A stretch of DNA of 64,000 nucleotides from Auricularia sp. M13 (Eukaryota; Basidiomycota; Agaricomycetes; Auriculariales; Auriculariaceae), in assembly GCA_037042915.1 (NCBI GenBank), contig CM073200.1, forward strand, positions 558,001 through 622,000, given 5' to 3'. The position numbers were made by a program, and so were the translations under genes. The stretch's first letter is position 1, and each line of letters begins with the position of its first letter. Of the stretch, positions 32,732 through 43,352 are shown in pieces. The notes below the pieces were generated by a model. It did no database searches, was not told where the DNA came from, and worked only from the letters and a program-made list of their open reading frames with translations.

Positions 32732-34369
32732 ATGACCTCCACGCTCGTGCCTTTTGTCTCAGACTGGGAACGAGCAACATACTATCATGGCGTCTCGGTC
32801 AACCCTCCCCAGCTCCTCTACCGCTCGAACTGGCGCGAAACGCCGGTCCCCCGTCCTGTCGGCGAATTTCAGAGCATGGCTGTCAAGACCGCGCACGGAG
32901 TATTCGATACTCCCCTCAACCCCGTCTGGCGCACAGTTGGGCCTCAGATCCGGGATACTCTCAATGCGCAAAAGCTTCGTTACGCCGCAATCCAACCGGC
33001 TCGGTTCTCCACCAAGGACGAGGACGGACACAGCAGTCTCGGTCCCGTGGTCATCTGGATCGCTATGCATCCCGGCACCACGACCGCCGACGACGCGCAC
33101 GAAGCATCCCCGCGTATTCTCGCTGTGCTCGAGGCCAACGGTGTTCACGGCGCCGTTGTAGAGTGGTTCGAGGGGGCCATAGAGAAGCTGTCCCGTCCCT
33201 CTCCGCCCCTTCTGTGCGTCGCCGCCAACCCCAACCAGACGCATCACGTCCGCCGCTTTCTTACGGCGGTGCTCGGCATGCCTATCGCGGCGGAGCGTCA
33301 CGACTCGTCCGATCAAGAGGGCAGCGTTGCTTTTTTCTTCCATGAGGGAAAGGACGCGCGCGGTCATCCTAGCAGGAAAGTGTTTGGCGTGTCCAACGCT
33401 CATGTCCTGCTGGAGGATGTCGGGGTATCATACTTGTACCAGGGTGTTGACGAACCTCCTCGGCATGTCCGCGTTGCCGGCTACGGTCGGTTCCAACGTG
33501 GCCTGGACGAAATCAAGGACACCATCGACGGTTTCAAGGCTGACGCCGACAGGATGGCGCGAGATATCGTCGAATGGACAACCGACCTGCAAAGCGAGGA
33601 TCTAGAAGAGGCGGAAGAGGCGAAGCAGAATCTGGACACTGCGCAGACGTCGTTGGCGAAGATGTTGGCCGACATTACCGTTCTGGAAAACTTCGAGAAG
33701 GAGGTCAACGGCTCTTGGACCGACAGGGCGTCTCGTCGTATCGGTCATGTGGAGTGGGCGCCGGCCAAGTCTATCAACGGTTATACTCTAGACATAGGCA
33801 CGTTCGAGCTGGACGCAGACAAGTTCAGCGCCCACTTCAAGGGCAACGTTGTAGACTTCGGTGCGTGCCGCCGCTTTACCTGGACTCATGACCTAAACCT
33901 GTACACAGGCGCCAAGTTCACACCCTTCCAAGTAGAGGCAAGGCTGAAGCCATTTCGGTTTCCTCGCAACCGTCGTCTCCGGATACAGGGCTGCCGCACT
34001 GCCGAGACCCTTGCACATCCCGACACCGTCGACAGCAACGGCAAACCTTGTATCGTCGTCATGAAAGACGGCAGCGCCAGTGACCTCACCTTCGGGCGCT
34101 ACGCCGGTCTTGAGGCATACACCAGCGACTACTTCGGCGTGGAGTCTGTAGAGCTTGCATTCTATAACTACGACTCCTCAGAGAACTTCGCAGCAAAGGG
34201 CGACTCCGGCTCGCTCATCTTCGACAGCCAAGGCAGGATGATTGGAATTTTGCACGCCGGTCTGGTTAAGGACGGGGTGCATATCACTTATGCGACTCCG
34301 GCTTGGTGGTTCGTCGAGCAGTTGCGGAACAAGTACCCGCACGCCGACTTCGACCGCAAGAGCTTTTGA
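32732..34369 (+). CDS. Trypsin-fold serine peptidase-like protein, copy 2
   Basis: Two exons, 32732..33860 and 33909..34369, give 529 residues. It is closely similar along its whole length to the gene at 19595-21274. The proposed triad is conserved: histidine 224 in SNAHVLLED, aspartate of LDIGTFE at about 354 and serine of AAKGDSGSL at about 477. The coiled-coil-like E/A/K-rich insert between histidine and aspartate is also kept. The 48-base intron is at the identical position and, as in copy 1, is stop-free and divisible by three. The gene lies 11 kb from copy 1 in the opposite orientation. Both copies look functional; substrate and localisation are unknown. Confidence 0.78.
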   Translation: MTSTLVPFVSDWERATYYHGVSVNPPQLLYRSNWRETPVPRPVGEFQSMAVKTAHGVFDTPLNPVWRTVGPQIRDTLNAQKLRYAAIQPARFSTKDEDGHSSLGPVVIWIAMHPGTTTADDAHEASPRILAVLEANGVHGAVVEWFEGAIEKLSRPSPPLLCVAANPNQTHHVRRFLTAVLGMPIAAERHDSSDQEGSVAFFFHEGKDARGHPSRKVFGVSNAHVLLEDVGVSYLYQGVDEPPRHVRVAGYGRFQRGLDEIKDTIDGFKADADRMARDIVEWTTDLQSEDLEEAEEAKQNLDTAQTSLAKMLADITVLENFEKEVNGSWTDRASRRIGHVEWAPAKSINGYTLDIGTFELDADKFSAHFKGNVVDFGACRRFTWTHDLNLYTGAKFTPFQVEARLKPFRFPRNRRLRIQGCRTAETLAHPDTVDSNGKPCIVVMKDGSASDLTFGRYAGLEAYTSDYFGVESVELAFYNYDSSENFAAKGDSGSLIFDSQGRMIGILHAGLVKDGVHITYATPAWWFVEQLRNKYPHADFDRKSF

Positions 34370-35621
34370 AGGCATCCTCCAGTTCACCGCTTCTTAATTG
34401 CCGCATTCATTACCAGTCCCTTTTTTGTACGCGTCTCCGCATTGTAATTAGCTTTCTACCATGTAGCAGATATACTGTACCATGCGAGACTACACTTCAT
34501 CGCGCAAAGATAATCCGTCGTCGCTGAAGGGAAGAAGCAGGCAAGGAAAAGTCAACCAGTGTAACCCGACCGGCCTGATCAACAATGATGATCACTTCGA
34601 GTTAGTGACCAGTTGGGCCGTTCCTCGCTCCAAGTCTGAGACTCTCATGCAGGCTCGTTGGTAGGCAGTTATATGTGGCGTGTTGGGGTAGCACCTTCTG
34701 GCTATGTACACGCTTCCAGTACGCTATCCCACGCTTGCACCGCGGCGCTCGACGCTGACAAGACTCTGTCTTTCAACTGCGGGTACGTGAGCGCAGCCCG
34801 CCGACCTAATGACATTAGTAACGCACATCCTCACTTTTCTTTTACTCTGCATCGGTAATGGGCACGCCTCCATCTCGCGTATGCATGCTAGGCGCGGGAA
34901 ATGCGCAGTGCGCGCATGTCTTGGCCCGCTGAGCGATATTTCCGGCATGCCACGCTCAAGCAGACCGCGAGGTGAGCGCGACCACAGATGGCCTCGTTCG
35001 ACGCCTCTGCGAAATATGAGTGCGACGGCTAGATTTAATATTTCCGCGCGTACCGCCTAGAGTACCGCGTGTTGAGCGGCGGGATGTCAGACTTATAGCG
35101 TCGCCGAACAGCACCGCGCAGCCGAGTCGATATGCGCGCAGGACGAGCCGCTACGAAAATTTCTTGTCGGGACCTGCAGATGATCAGCGCACGGCGCCGA
35201 TCTTCTGAGAGCAGAGAACTCACAGTCGCGCCTTTGAGCGCGAAGAGTGGTCGCGGTCGCATAGAGCGACATGAACGTATTTATGCATGCATATGGAACG
35301 CCGTCGCCGATCTAGACGGCTTGCTGGTCGATGTTTCGGGCGTGTCGCGCTCGAGCAGATTCCGAGGTCCGTGCGATCGCATGCGGCCTCGTTCGAGGCG
35401 TCGAGGAGGTCGTGCAATACGCCGCCATCGTGCTCCGCCGTTCCGAACGCGGTTCTGCGAAAAGTGAGTGCGATCGCAAGAATACATATTTGTACACGTA
35501 CCAGCGAGAAATGCGCATTCGGGCCGGCGGGATCTCATAGCGCCAACCGCTGGGATGAGCGGGGGGATTGCGGGGCAGCGCAGCGACAGCGTCGAGAGTG
35601 CGGGCAGAACACCAGCCATGG
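34370..35621. repeat. Gene-empty region with diverged repeat units
   Basis: Units at about 34890-35110 and 35330-35560 resemble each other and the unit at 32200-32560 (shared CTCGAGCAGATT, GGCCTCGTTCGA, GAGTGCGA and GGCGGGAT words in the same order). They carry no intact coding sequence. The copies are diverged, so the boundaries are approximate. They bracket the peptidase copy 2 gene. Confidence 0.45.
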
Positions 35622-35808
35622 CATCCGTTGCTGCTGCTGCAACTGCGCCAGCTGCTGCAGTTGCTGAGGTGTTAGCTGCTTCAGCTGCTCCTGTGTCAGC
35701 TGTATTGTCTGGGGTTGGCCCTGGGGCCGCCCAAGCTGGTGCGGGTGTGGGTGTGGATGGGGGTGGTCGTAGTAGTGAAAGGAGCCGCTGAGTGTGAAAC
35801 GCGATCGA
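35622..35808 (-). pseudogene. Duplicated 5' fragment of the SEC72 gene
   Basis: This stretch matches 31147-31352, covering the SEC72 5' leader, the His/Pro repeat and the Gln-rich segment, in the same orientation. About 19 bases including the SEC72 start codon are deleted, and similarity stops abruptly after the Gln-rich codons. It cannot encode Sec72 and is a partial duplicate. Confidence 0.8.
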
Positions 35809-35884
35809 TTCAAATTGCGGCTCCGGGCTTCTGCTGCGTGCGCAGCCTGAGGCAGCGCAGTATCTTACTTGCACCTTGGCTACA

Positions 35885-35891
35885 TATAAAA
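35885..35891 (+). promoter_or_regulatory. TATA box before the four-TM gene
   Basis: TATAAAA about 45 bases upstream of the ATG at 35934. Confidence 0.4.
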
Positions 35892-35933
35892 TGTCCATGG
35901 AAGCGCTAGTGGATCTGCGTTATCCTTGTCGCC

Positions 35934-36660
35934 ATGTCCCAAATTCCCATGGTGGTTCACAGGTTCCCGAGGTTTAAAGAGCTCCCACTCGACACCTAGG
36001 AATACGGCGTAAACGCGCGGGCTCCTTTAGGTGCAGGTGCTCTGCCCATCATCTGCGTTAGCGTGCGTCAGGACATGGCCGAGCCCAGCGGGACCAGCTG
36101 GTTGTTTACTCTGCTGGCCGTTAATTATAGGGCTTTGCGATCGTGCTGTGTGTGCTGCTGGCCTGCGTACACGCCAAGTAAAGCCAGCGGCAGGCAGAAC
36201 AAGCTAATGCTCATGGCACTTGCTCGGGCCCGCGGTACTGTTGCTCGGGCTCTCGCACGTGGCCTGCGTCGCCATCGGCCTCGCGTTCTACCACGACCGG
36301 CGCGTTTCGGACAGCCCAACGATGCGCAAGTACGGCCCAATGCTCGGCGGCTGGTTCAACGGGCTACACACTCTCTTCGTTCTCGCCGCGTGCAAGACAG
36401 CATTATGGGAGCTCACTGCGCCCGCAATCTTCAGGCTGCACGACAACATCCGCCGGGTCTCGCTCGCGTTCGATATCCTGCTGTTCTTCCTCATCTCCGG
36501 CTCGCTCTTCGCCACCTCCTTTGAGCACGATTTGTGCCATGACTGGTACGACCGGTGGCGCTACTTCTGCTTGTGCGTCCTCAGGCTCGCGAGTGACTGT
36601 CCCCTATCGGACTCCGACGTGGCTATTAACGACAGCCCGAACGCGATAGACAACGTGTGA
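35934..36660 (+). CDS. Four-transmembrane protein, possibly inactivated
   Basis: Exons can be traced by conserved-looking protein: a short start MSQIPMV (35934..~35951), then EYGVNARAPLGAGALPIICV (36000..36061), then GFAIVLCVLLACVHA (36130..~36178), then from about 36225 GPAVLLLGLSHVACVAIGLA onward. Four hydrophobic segments result, followed by a His/Cys/Trp-containing tail DLCHDWYDRWRYF. The family is not recognised. The intron beginning AA|GTAAAG at about 36179 has a good CTAAT branch site at 36203-36208, but no AG exists between it and the next exon, which starts just after ...GGCACTTG. The acceptor may have mutated, the intron may be non-canonical, or the gene may be dead. The 3' end after YFC is also unresolved. 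Confidence 0.45.
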
Positions 36661-39091
36661 GCATCCTACTGGCAGCCCGAGCAAACATTTTTGCTGCGGT
36701 GGCCGCCCAGATTCTGCATGCTGACGGTCCCGTCGCGCGAGAAGCCTGGCACACGTAGTGAACACGCAGATTTCGCGTGGCCTGCAGATATTCAGGTATC
36801 ACGCCGGCTTGACGCTCGACAAGAACAGTGCTATTGTCTCGGGTGAGCGCTCCAGTCCCCCTCCCGACCGTGGACCTCGTACGCGGATATGTGGGCCGCG
36901 CGGCTGCGCTTTGAGCTCGACAACGGCACAGAGCGCAGCGGAGTGCTGTATGGATGCTCCTGCGCGTGGATGGCCTGCGCCCCAGCAGTCCCTCGTGAAT
37001 TGCGACGCTCGAGTTGCTCCGCGCACTGGAGGAGCAAATTGCGCCGTTCTCACTGTGCAAAAGCGTCAGGATCGCCCGCACACCGACGGTGAAGCTCCAG
37101 ACTGCTCGGGCGGAGACAGCGGCGAAGTTCGAGGCCCTCCTCGACAGCAGCATGATGGGCATTTCCCACTGAAGTCGCTGCAGTATGCGGTTCACAGCTT
37201 CTGTAAAAATGGATTTTACTCTGGCGCACTCTGCGCGCTCCGGAGCGGCAGAGCGCGGAAGATAAACCCCGTCTCTGGAGCAACCCGTCTCCGCTCTGGC
37301 GTGCTCTGGGAAAACCTGGAGCGGGTGAGAGCACACAAGGACAGCACCTGTGCACTTCTTGTTACTATATATTTTTGTCATATCGTTCAAGCGCGTCGGA
37401 GTCAAAGACAGGGGGAAGATAATCATATTGTATATTTACTACGAACAACGAGTACAGTCTTGGACCGGACCTCTGAACAACCCCGGTCCTTTGAACAGTT
37501 GACCACATTAAACTCAAATTTGTTCCTCTTCGAAAGAAATTTTTTCTCTGAAGAGAATACATTGGCCTTGATGTATGACCCAGGTATGGGGTCAAGATAT
37601 TCGATGGTTGGGCGTTGAGACGCAGCTCATCGTCGAAGAACCGGCATTTGCCGCTTTTCAACATTGACCACCGACCATGAACAGCAATATAGGCCCATAG
37701 CTCACAAACCAACTGTGCCATTACATGGTAGGCATGTATAGCAGAGCTAATGTGCACTGGAACCAAGGCATCTATCTATTTGTGTGACGCTAGGCCCGAC
37801 TTTTGATCAAGGCCAGTCAGTCGGTGCAGGCAACACACCGAGCAGGCAGCATCCCATTGATAGGTTTAGTTTGTGAACAAAATTAGCTATCCTATAACAT
37901 TGTTTATTGAGGCATCATTTTTGGCTGTGATGCAAACTGAGAGATCGGCGGTGGTGTTCAGAGGACCGGGGTGGACCCTGAATTCGGGTCACTTCACTGC
38001 AAGGCCCGAGATTCCACAGTCTCACAAGCTACAAAGAAGGCTATTTTTCTTAAGATACTCAGGAACCATATGAAGGACTTGACATAGAAATTAGGGAAAG
38101 GGGAATCAATCCCAGTCATACATATTATTTGCTCGATGTGCTGTTCAGAGGTCCGGTCCATGACTGTATACTGACTGGCCGGCGCTCGGAGCGCTCGGAG
38201 CCGTACAGCAGAAAGGCGCCGTCCTGGCCATTGCGCGCCCCACCAGCCAGCGTCGTTATCCAACTCCGACTCCTTGCATGCACGCTGGAGGTATAACAAG
38301 AGCAGCATTAGAAAGCGGCCCAGAAGGCAAGAGCGAGCAACGTACCGAGCTACCAACGCCGCGCCATATACGTCGAATCTTGCATGCTATATCAGCGACG
38401 ACGAGAACCTGAAAACACTGTTAGCAACGACACGCGTGGAGAACCCAGCGACCAGGTGGTAGTAAGCCAGAGCAGCACAGCAGATTATCAGCCTCCACAA
38501 GATCCAGAGCCAGACCATGCCTTCACGAGTCCCAAAGCCAGACCATGCAGACCCGATGCTAGACCATGCAGACATAACTGAGACCACAGCCCAATGCCCC
38601 AAGTGACCAAAGCCAACGTTGTGCAGACAGGGAGCAGGAGGCCAGAAGAGAAAGCGCGACAACCCGGGAACCAGTCACAGCAATGGCGGCGGCAGCGGTG
38701 CCTATCGGTGACATGTGCAAAAGGAAGCGGGGCATTTGGGACTCCGCTCAGAGCCCGGCCTGTATTTGTGACCGGACCTTCGGGCGGATCTTGAAAGGTT
38801 TTCAAGGTCCGACCTCAGCCTCGTCGAACGCCGCAATGGCTCCCCTAAGTTAGCAACGACTCAAAAAATATGTTTCGAGGGACCATGCGAAAACGCGTTT
38901 TTTCTACATTTTGAACACATTTGGCTATAATTATTTTTTTCAAGATCTGAACACCAGCAGGTTGTGAGCCAGTGCTCCGCATGCTCTGGCTGCTCTCAAC
39001 AGCTCTGCGTTGTTGCCAGAGCGTCGGAGCTCTTGGAGCGGCTGATACCGGCTCCGGAGCGGATCGCTTTTTACAGAAGAATGCGACTAAA
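36661..39091. other. Gene-poor region
   Basis: Apart from the inverted-repeat element at 37455-38166, no gene could be supported. Two long opposite-strand open frames cover 36626-37618, but they overlap each other, lack motifs and have the compositional look of chance frames in GC-rich DNA. Confidence 0.4.
37455..38166. mobile_element. Tc1/mariner-like MITE
   Basis: The ends are CAGTCTTGGACCGGACCTCT... and its reverse complement, matching over 25 bases with one mismatch (CAGTC[A/T]TGGACCGG...CTCTGAACA). Both ends abut TA dinucleotides (37453-37454 and 38167-38168). CAGT termini with a TA target duplication are characteristic of Tc1/mariner elements. The 712-base interior encodes no transposase; an additional internal TTCAGAGGACCGGGGTGGACC near 37960 repeats part of the end. 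Confidence 0.7.
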
Positions 39092-42000
39092 TTACGCATT
39101 CGAGTCTTGCGATTCCTCGACCAGTTTTAAGAGATCGCTGGCGAGCTGGTCTTCCTCCATGACCCAGGCAGCATACATCGCTTCTTCTTCCTTCTCCTCC
39201 TGTTGCTGCCACAACTCCTCGGCGGCTACTCGGGCCCTGTGCGCACCGACAGCCTGTGCGGCCACACCCATACTTGGGAGAAGCTGTTGCGCTTTGGCAA
39301 GAAATTTGTCGGCAAGTATCGCAAGCGGATACCGGCCCATTCTCCCTGGCGTCGTACTCGGCAGTCTGAAGGAACCCTCGTAGGCTGCGAATACACGCAA
39401 GATCGGATACTTGGGAGGCTTCTCGTCGTACTCATACTGGCAGGTCATCAATCAACTAGCAGCGATATCGCTGTGTTCACGTACTTCGGGCTGGGCGACC
39501 ATCGCGGTACCGGGGGAGGACATGTCCAACGTGCTCGGAAGGAGCATCTCCTCCAGCAGAGCCTGCATCTCCGCTTGGCGGTTCTCGACAATCTTCGCCA
39601 TCTTGGGGTTCTTCGGCGGCTAAGTGTAGATCAGCATCGGACGTACATCCTGCGGCTCAGCAGCAACGAACATTCTTTATCCCATAAAAACGCTCCGGCG
39701 ACAACTTGAAGGCCTCGGCAAGCACATCGTCCTCTTTGTGCAAGCTCGACCACGCCTTTGACTGGACACAGATCATGACCTCTTCACCCGTGCTGAGGCG
39801 AAGGATAAAGAACAGGTCGGGGCCGATCATGTTGTCGGGTCTCAGAAACGGAACCCGCAAGTTGGACAAGCCCCCGCGTTTGAACCACGCCCGCGTGCCT
39901 GCAATCGTACTCGTCCGCCATGCGAGTCTGGTGGTAGTATTCTGTGCGGCAAGAATTGGTCGCCCTCCAGCGTGGTTTGCGCAGACCTCGACAAGGGACG
40001 CCCTCTTGTTGCGCCATGCTGGCGGCAGGTACACGAAGTCGAAGACATCCTCGAGCTGACACCCTCGGGAGAACTCGTTCCAGAAAAGGTACACGAGACT
40101 GTTCTCCAGCGCAAAGCCGCGAACAGATGCTTCGTTCTGGGAGAGATCGCGATTCAGCATCATCGTCAGCGATTCGTTCCTCTCGACTTGATCGAGCCAG
40201 TGGAATAGAGCAGCTGCCGTCAAATTCTCACTGGTGACAACTCCATGCACCAAGCTAGGTGTTCCAGCTTCGGGGACAAGTCGCCCGATGCCCAGCGTGA
40301 CAAGTTCGATGTCCTTCTCCGGAAGGACAGGATACTCGCCATGGAACACCCAGGCGTAGACAATAAGGCGAATGCAATAGATGATCCCTATACTCTATCA
40401 GCGCAGAACATTCCAATGCCTGAGACGTACTGGGATTGTCCTTGATGGCCTCCTTGAGTAATTTGTGGTGAGGAATAAGCAAATTGCAATGAATTTTCGT
40501 TATAGACTCGGCACCCGGAGGCCTCCGTCCCGTGAGCTTCCAGATCATGTCTTTCAAGACGTCGGGCATAGAGGTCGGCCCGCATTGATAGACATACTGT
40601 ATATATGCCATGATATATCTGTGTCGGCTAAGTGCACCCGTATGTGAGCTTGACTAACGACGAGACTCGCGCAGGGGAGCGTACCTCGCCGCCAGCCAGA
40701 ATTTTAACTCGTTCCAGAGCTCGGAATCCATCTTCTCCGCGAGAAATTTGCGGCCAAAGAAGCGCAGAAGCGTACCCATAACCGTCTCAGCCGTCCCCTG
40801 CTCACCGAACGTGATGAATCGATCGGGGTCACCTGACAACTTTGCCATGCCGGACTCGGTAGCCTCCTTGACCAAGAATTCATTGAATTTTGTTGCCGCG
40901 AGTATCGACTTGGTACCAGCGGGCATCGATCTCATAACAGCAATAGTCAAGGGCTTGAGCACAGGGCGAGAGAGACTCGCTCGAGCCCTATCATCCACAT
41001 AAACCCGGTCTCCCAATTCTGGCCCAAAAGCCTTTTTCCACAAACCAGCCAGTGCCTGGACCTCGTCGAACAGCACAGCATCCAGAGAAATACTAGCCTG
41101 CGCCCTGAAGTCCATCAAGATCTCGTTGATCGCCTCGTTCAGCTCGGCAGGCTCTGCCCACTGAAGAAGCTCGACGACTTGGCTGAAGACATCGGGAGAG
41201 TTTGGGAGGACGAGCTGAGGGCAAATCTGCACAAACGCCCAGATCCGCTTCGCGGCGGTCTTATCGAGGATGCCGCCGTCGAACAGCTTCTTGATCAATT
41301 TAGCACGAGTACGCTGTTGATACTTGCCGGGCACGCGAGAGCGCGACTTGGACTTGCCCAACCGCACCCTCTGCCAGCAGATCAAGAAGCTCTGAAAGAC
41401 CAGTGTACGAGCGAGCGCGACAACGCGAAAGATGTGCTCAGCGATGACTGTGTTTGCTGTGCGCTGCTCAAGTGTCGACTTCACCTGCTCGTCAGTCGCA
41501 TTTTCGATGTTGAAGTTGTCCAGGGTACTGAATGTAGCCAGTGTGGTCGTATAATGGGGCCACTCGGTCGATGCAATGATGGGCAGTGCGTTCAGGATAT
41601 CTCTCGAACCGTAGGGCGAACTTTGATCATCGTGGCCGCAGGCGAAAAAAAAGGCCCAATGACTGGCCAGAATCTCAAACAAGAGTCGAGTCTTGCCAGA
41701 GCCAGAGGCGTTAAGCAGATGCCTGCTTACAATGAGCCACTAATAGGAAACCGATCATGAAGGAACGTACCAGATGGTGCTTGAATCCTTGGCCATAATT
41801 TTCAGAATACGCGCACGAATCTCAGGGTCTAGCCCAGCGTTGCCCATCCCAAGGGCTGCGAGAAGCATATCGGGCACAGGGTCCTTTGCCAGAGGCTTGC
41901 GCGGTATCTTGAGGGCACGAACATGAGCAAGAACCTCGGGATGATCTGCCCAATCAGGCGATGGATCCCACAGAGGTAGCGTTTCGGAATAAGACTCGAT

Positions 42001-43056
42001 GAAGTTGGTGAGGCCATCCTCAACCTTGTCCATCAGACTCTCGAAGACAGGGCTGGCAAGAACGGTGTTCAGGGAAACATATGATTTGAGCTCGTTATCC
42101 TTCTTGAGCCGCTTCATGTTGTGTCTGGCACGACCTGAAAAGAGGTTGCGCGTCAGTCAGGCTGTGTATCGATATTTTAGATCTTACGTCACGCACTTGC
42201 TAATAACGACAAGTGCAGTAGCGCGGCAACGTGAGCGGAGAGATGTCTCGGAGTGGAACCGTTTACCTGAAGCATAATCTTGTTGCATTCGCCTAAATTC
42301 AACGATTCAGGCTGGAGGAAGAATGAAACTTACCGTGAGACAACGGGCCCGGGGCACGATCTTCGTCATTTAGCATCCGTTGATAAGAAATTACGACTCA
42401 GCATACCGGCCATGGATGAAGCTTCAGAACGGTTAGGACCGCACCAGCGCAATAGGCATGAAGCTCACTACTGTCTGCATTCAATGCGTCCAGCAATTCG
42501 TGCACTAGTAGGAATCGTGATGAGACGAGTTGAAGCATCCGATTTTATCTGTCAACCACCTTTGTGTCTGTCTCCGGGGTTGAGAATATCGGTTTCCGCT
42601 TCAGCATGAGTTCCTACGAGGAAGAGATCAGTGCTCAAGAAGGTGTTGTCGCTGACGTGCATACGAACGTTTGTCTCCGATGTGGGGCACTGGAAAATAA
42701 GTCAGCTATTCCCTTCAACGAACAGATGTGCTCTCGTGCGCACATGAGGCGTGGATGGCTGAATTTGCGTCAGGAGTGCAAAGTAATTCCGCTCGAAAGA
42801 ACGACGTACCATAAACAAGGTTGCTCACCGCCGTGACCAACTCGGGATCATGCTTCCGTGCAGCTTCAAGTATCGCAGAAGCATGTTGCGGATATCCTGC
42901 CGATGACTTGAAGTCGGCAGGCATAGGCGGGTCTGTTTTCTTGGTGACTAGGTTGTAGATTTCCTCGACCTTCAGGTCATCGGAATCGAAACCGTCGTCG
43001 CTGAGAATTCCGTCGATGTAAGCCCAAACATATGGTCGCAGAGTCTGTTTCGACAT
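39092..43056 (-). CDS. P-loop ATPase plus nuclease-like protein (Crinkler/RHS-type effector-like), copy A
   Basis: Supported exons, complement of 39092..39436, 39485..39619, 39672..40387, 40431..40618, 40685..41725, 41771..42134 and 42267..42292, join in frame. An N-terminal exon probably starts at the ATG at 43056 (MSKQTLRPYVWAYIDG), but the exons between 42293 and 42813 could not be resolved. The domain order is: variable N-terminus; PDMLLAALG...; Walker A HLLNASGSGKTR; Walker B AVLFDEVQ; an extended helical ATPase region; then a C-terminal block GPDLFFILRL...VMICVQSKAW, which looks like the D...(E/Q)-x-K core of restriction-endonuclease-fold nucleases; and a Glu/Gln-rich helical tail. This arrangement fits the fungal NTPase-nuclease proteins related to Crinkler-RHS effectors, whose host-internal role in basidiomycetes is unclear. 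The neighbour at 43353-46027 is a paralogue. Confidence 0.7.
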
Positions 43057-43352
43057 GTGGACAGCCTGCCCGATGGGTAGGGGTAGGCAAGAACACAATA
43101 CGCCGGGATGATGGGGGAAAGTATGGAGTGAGGGCTCGCAAGCACGCGCTCACACAGACACCCATTTGGGGGCAGTGCAGAGACTGTACCCGTCCGGGCG
43201 CTCCGCTAGAAGTACAATGTGCACACGCATACTTACATCAGTTGCCATCCTTTCCGGGCCGAATCATGCAGGGATGCTACCATTGCATCCGAGTGAGAAC
43301 AACTTGTGAGATGAGCATAACAAAAAGCGACACAGCACCAATATCACAGCAA

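Noticed and set aside
36626-37618. Long overlapping open frames of 266 and 286 codons on opposite strands
   Set aside because: They overlap each other, contain no recognisable domain, lack start-context or splice support, and have a composition dominated by Arg, Ser and Cys as expected of chance frames.
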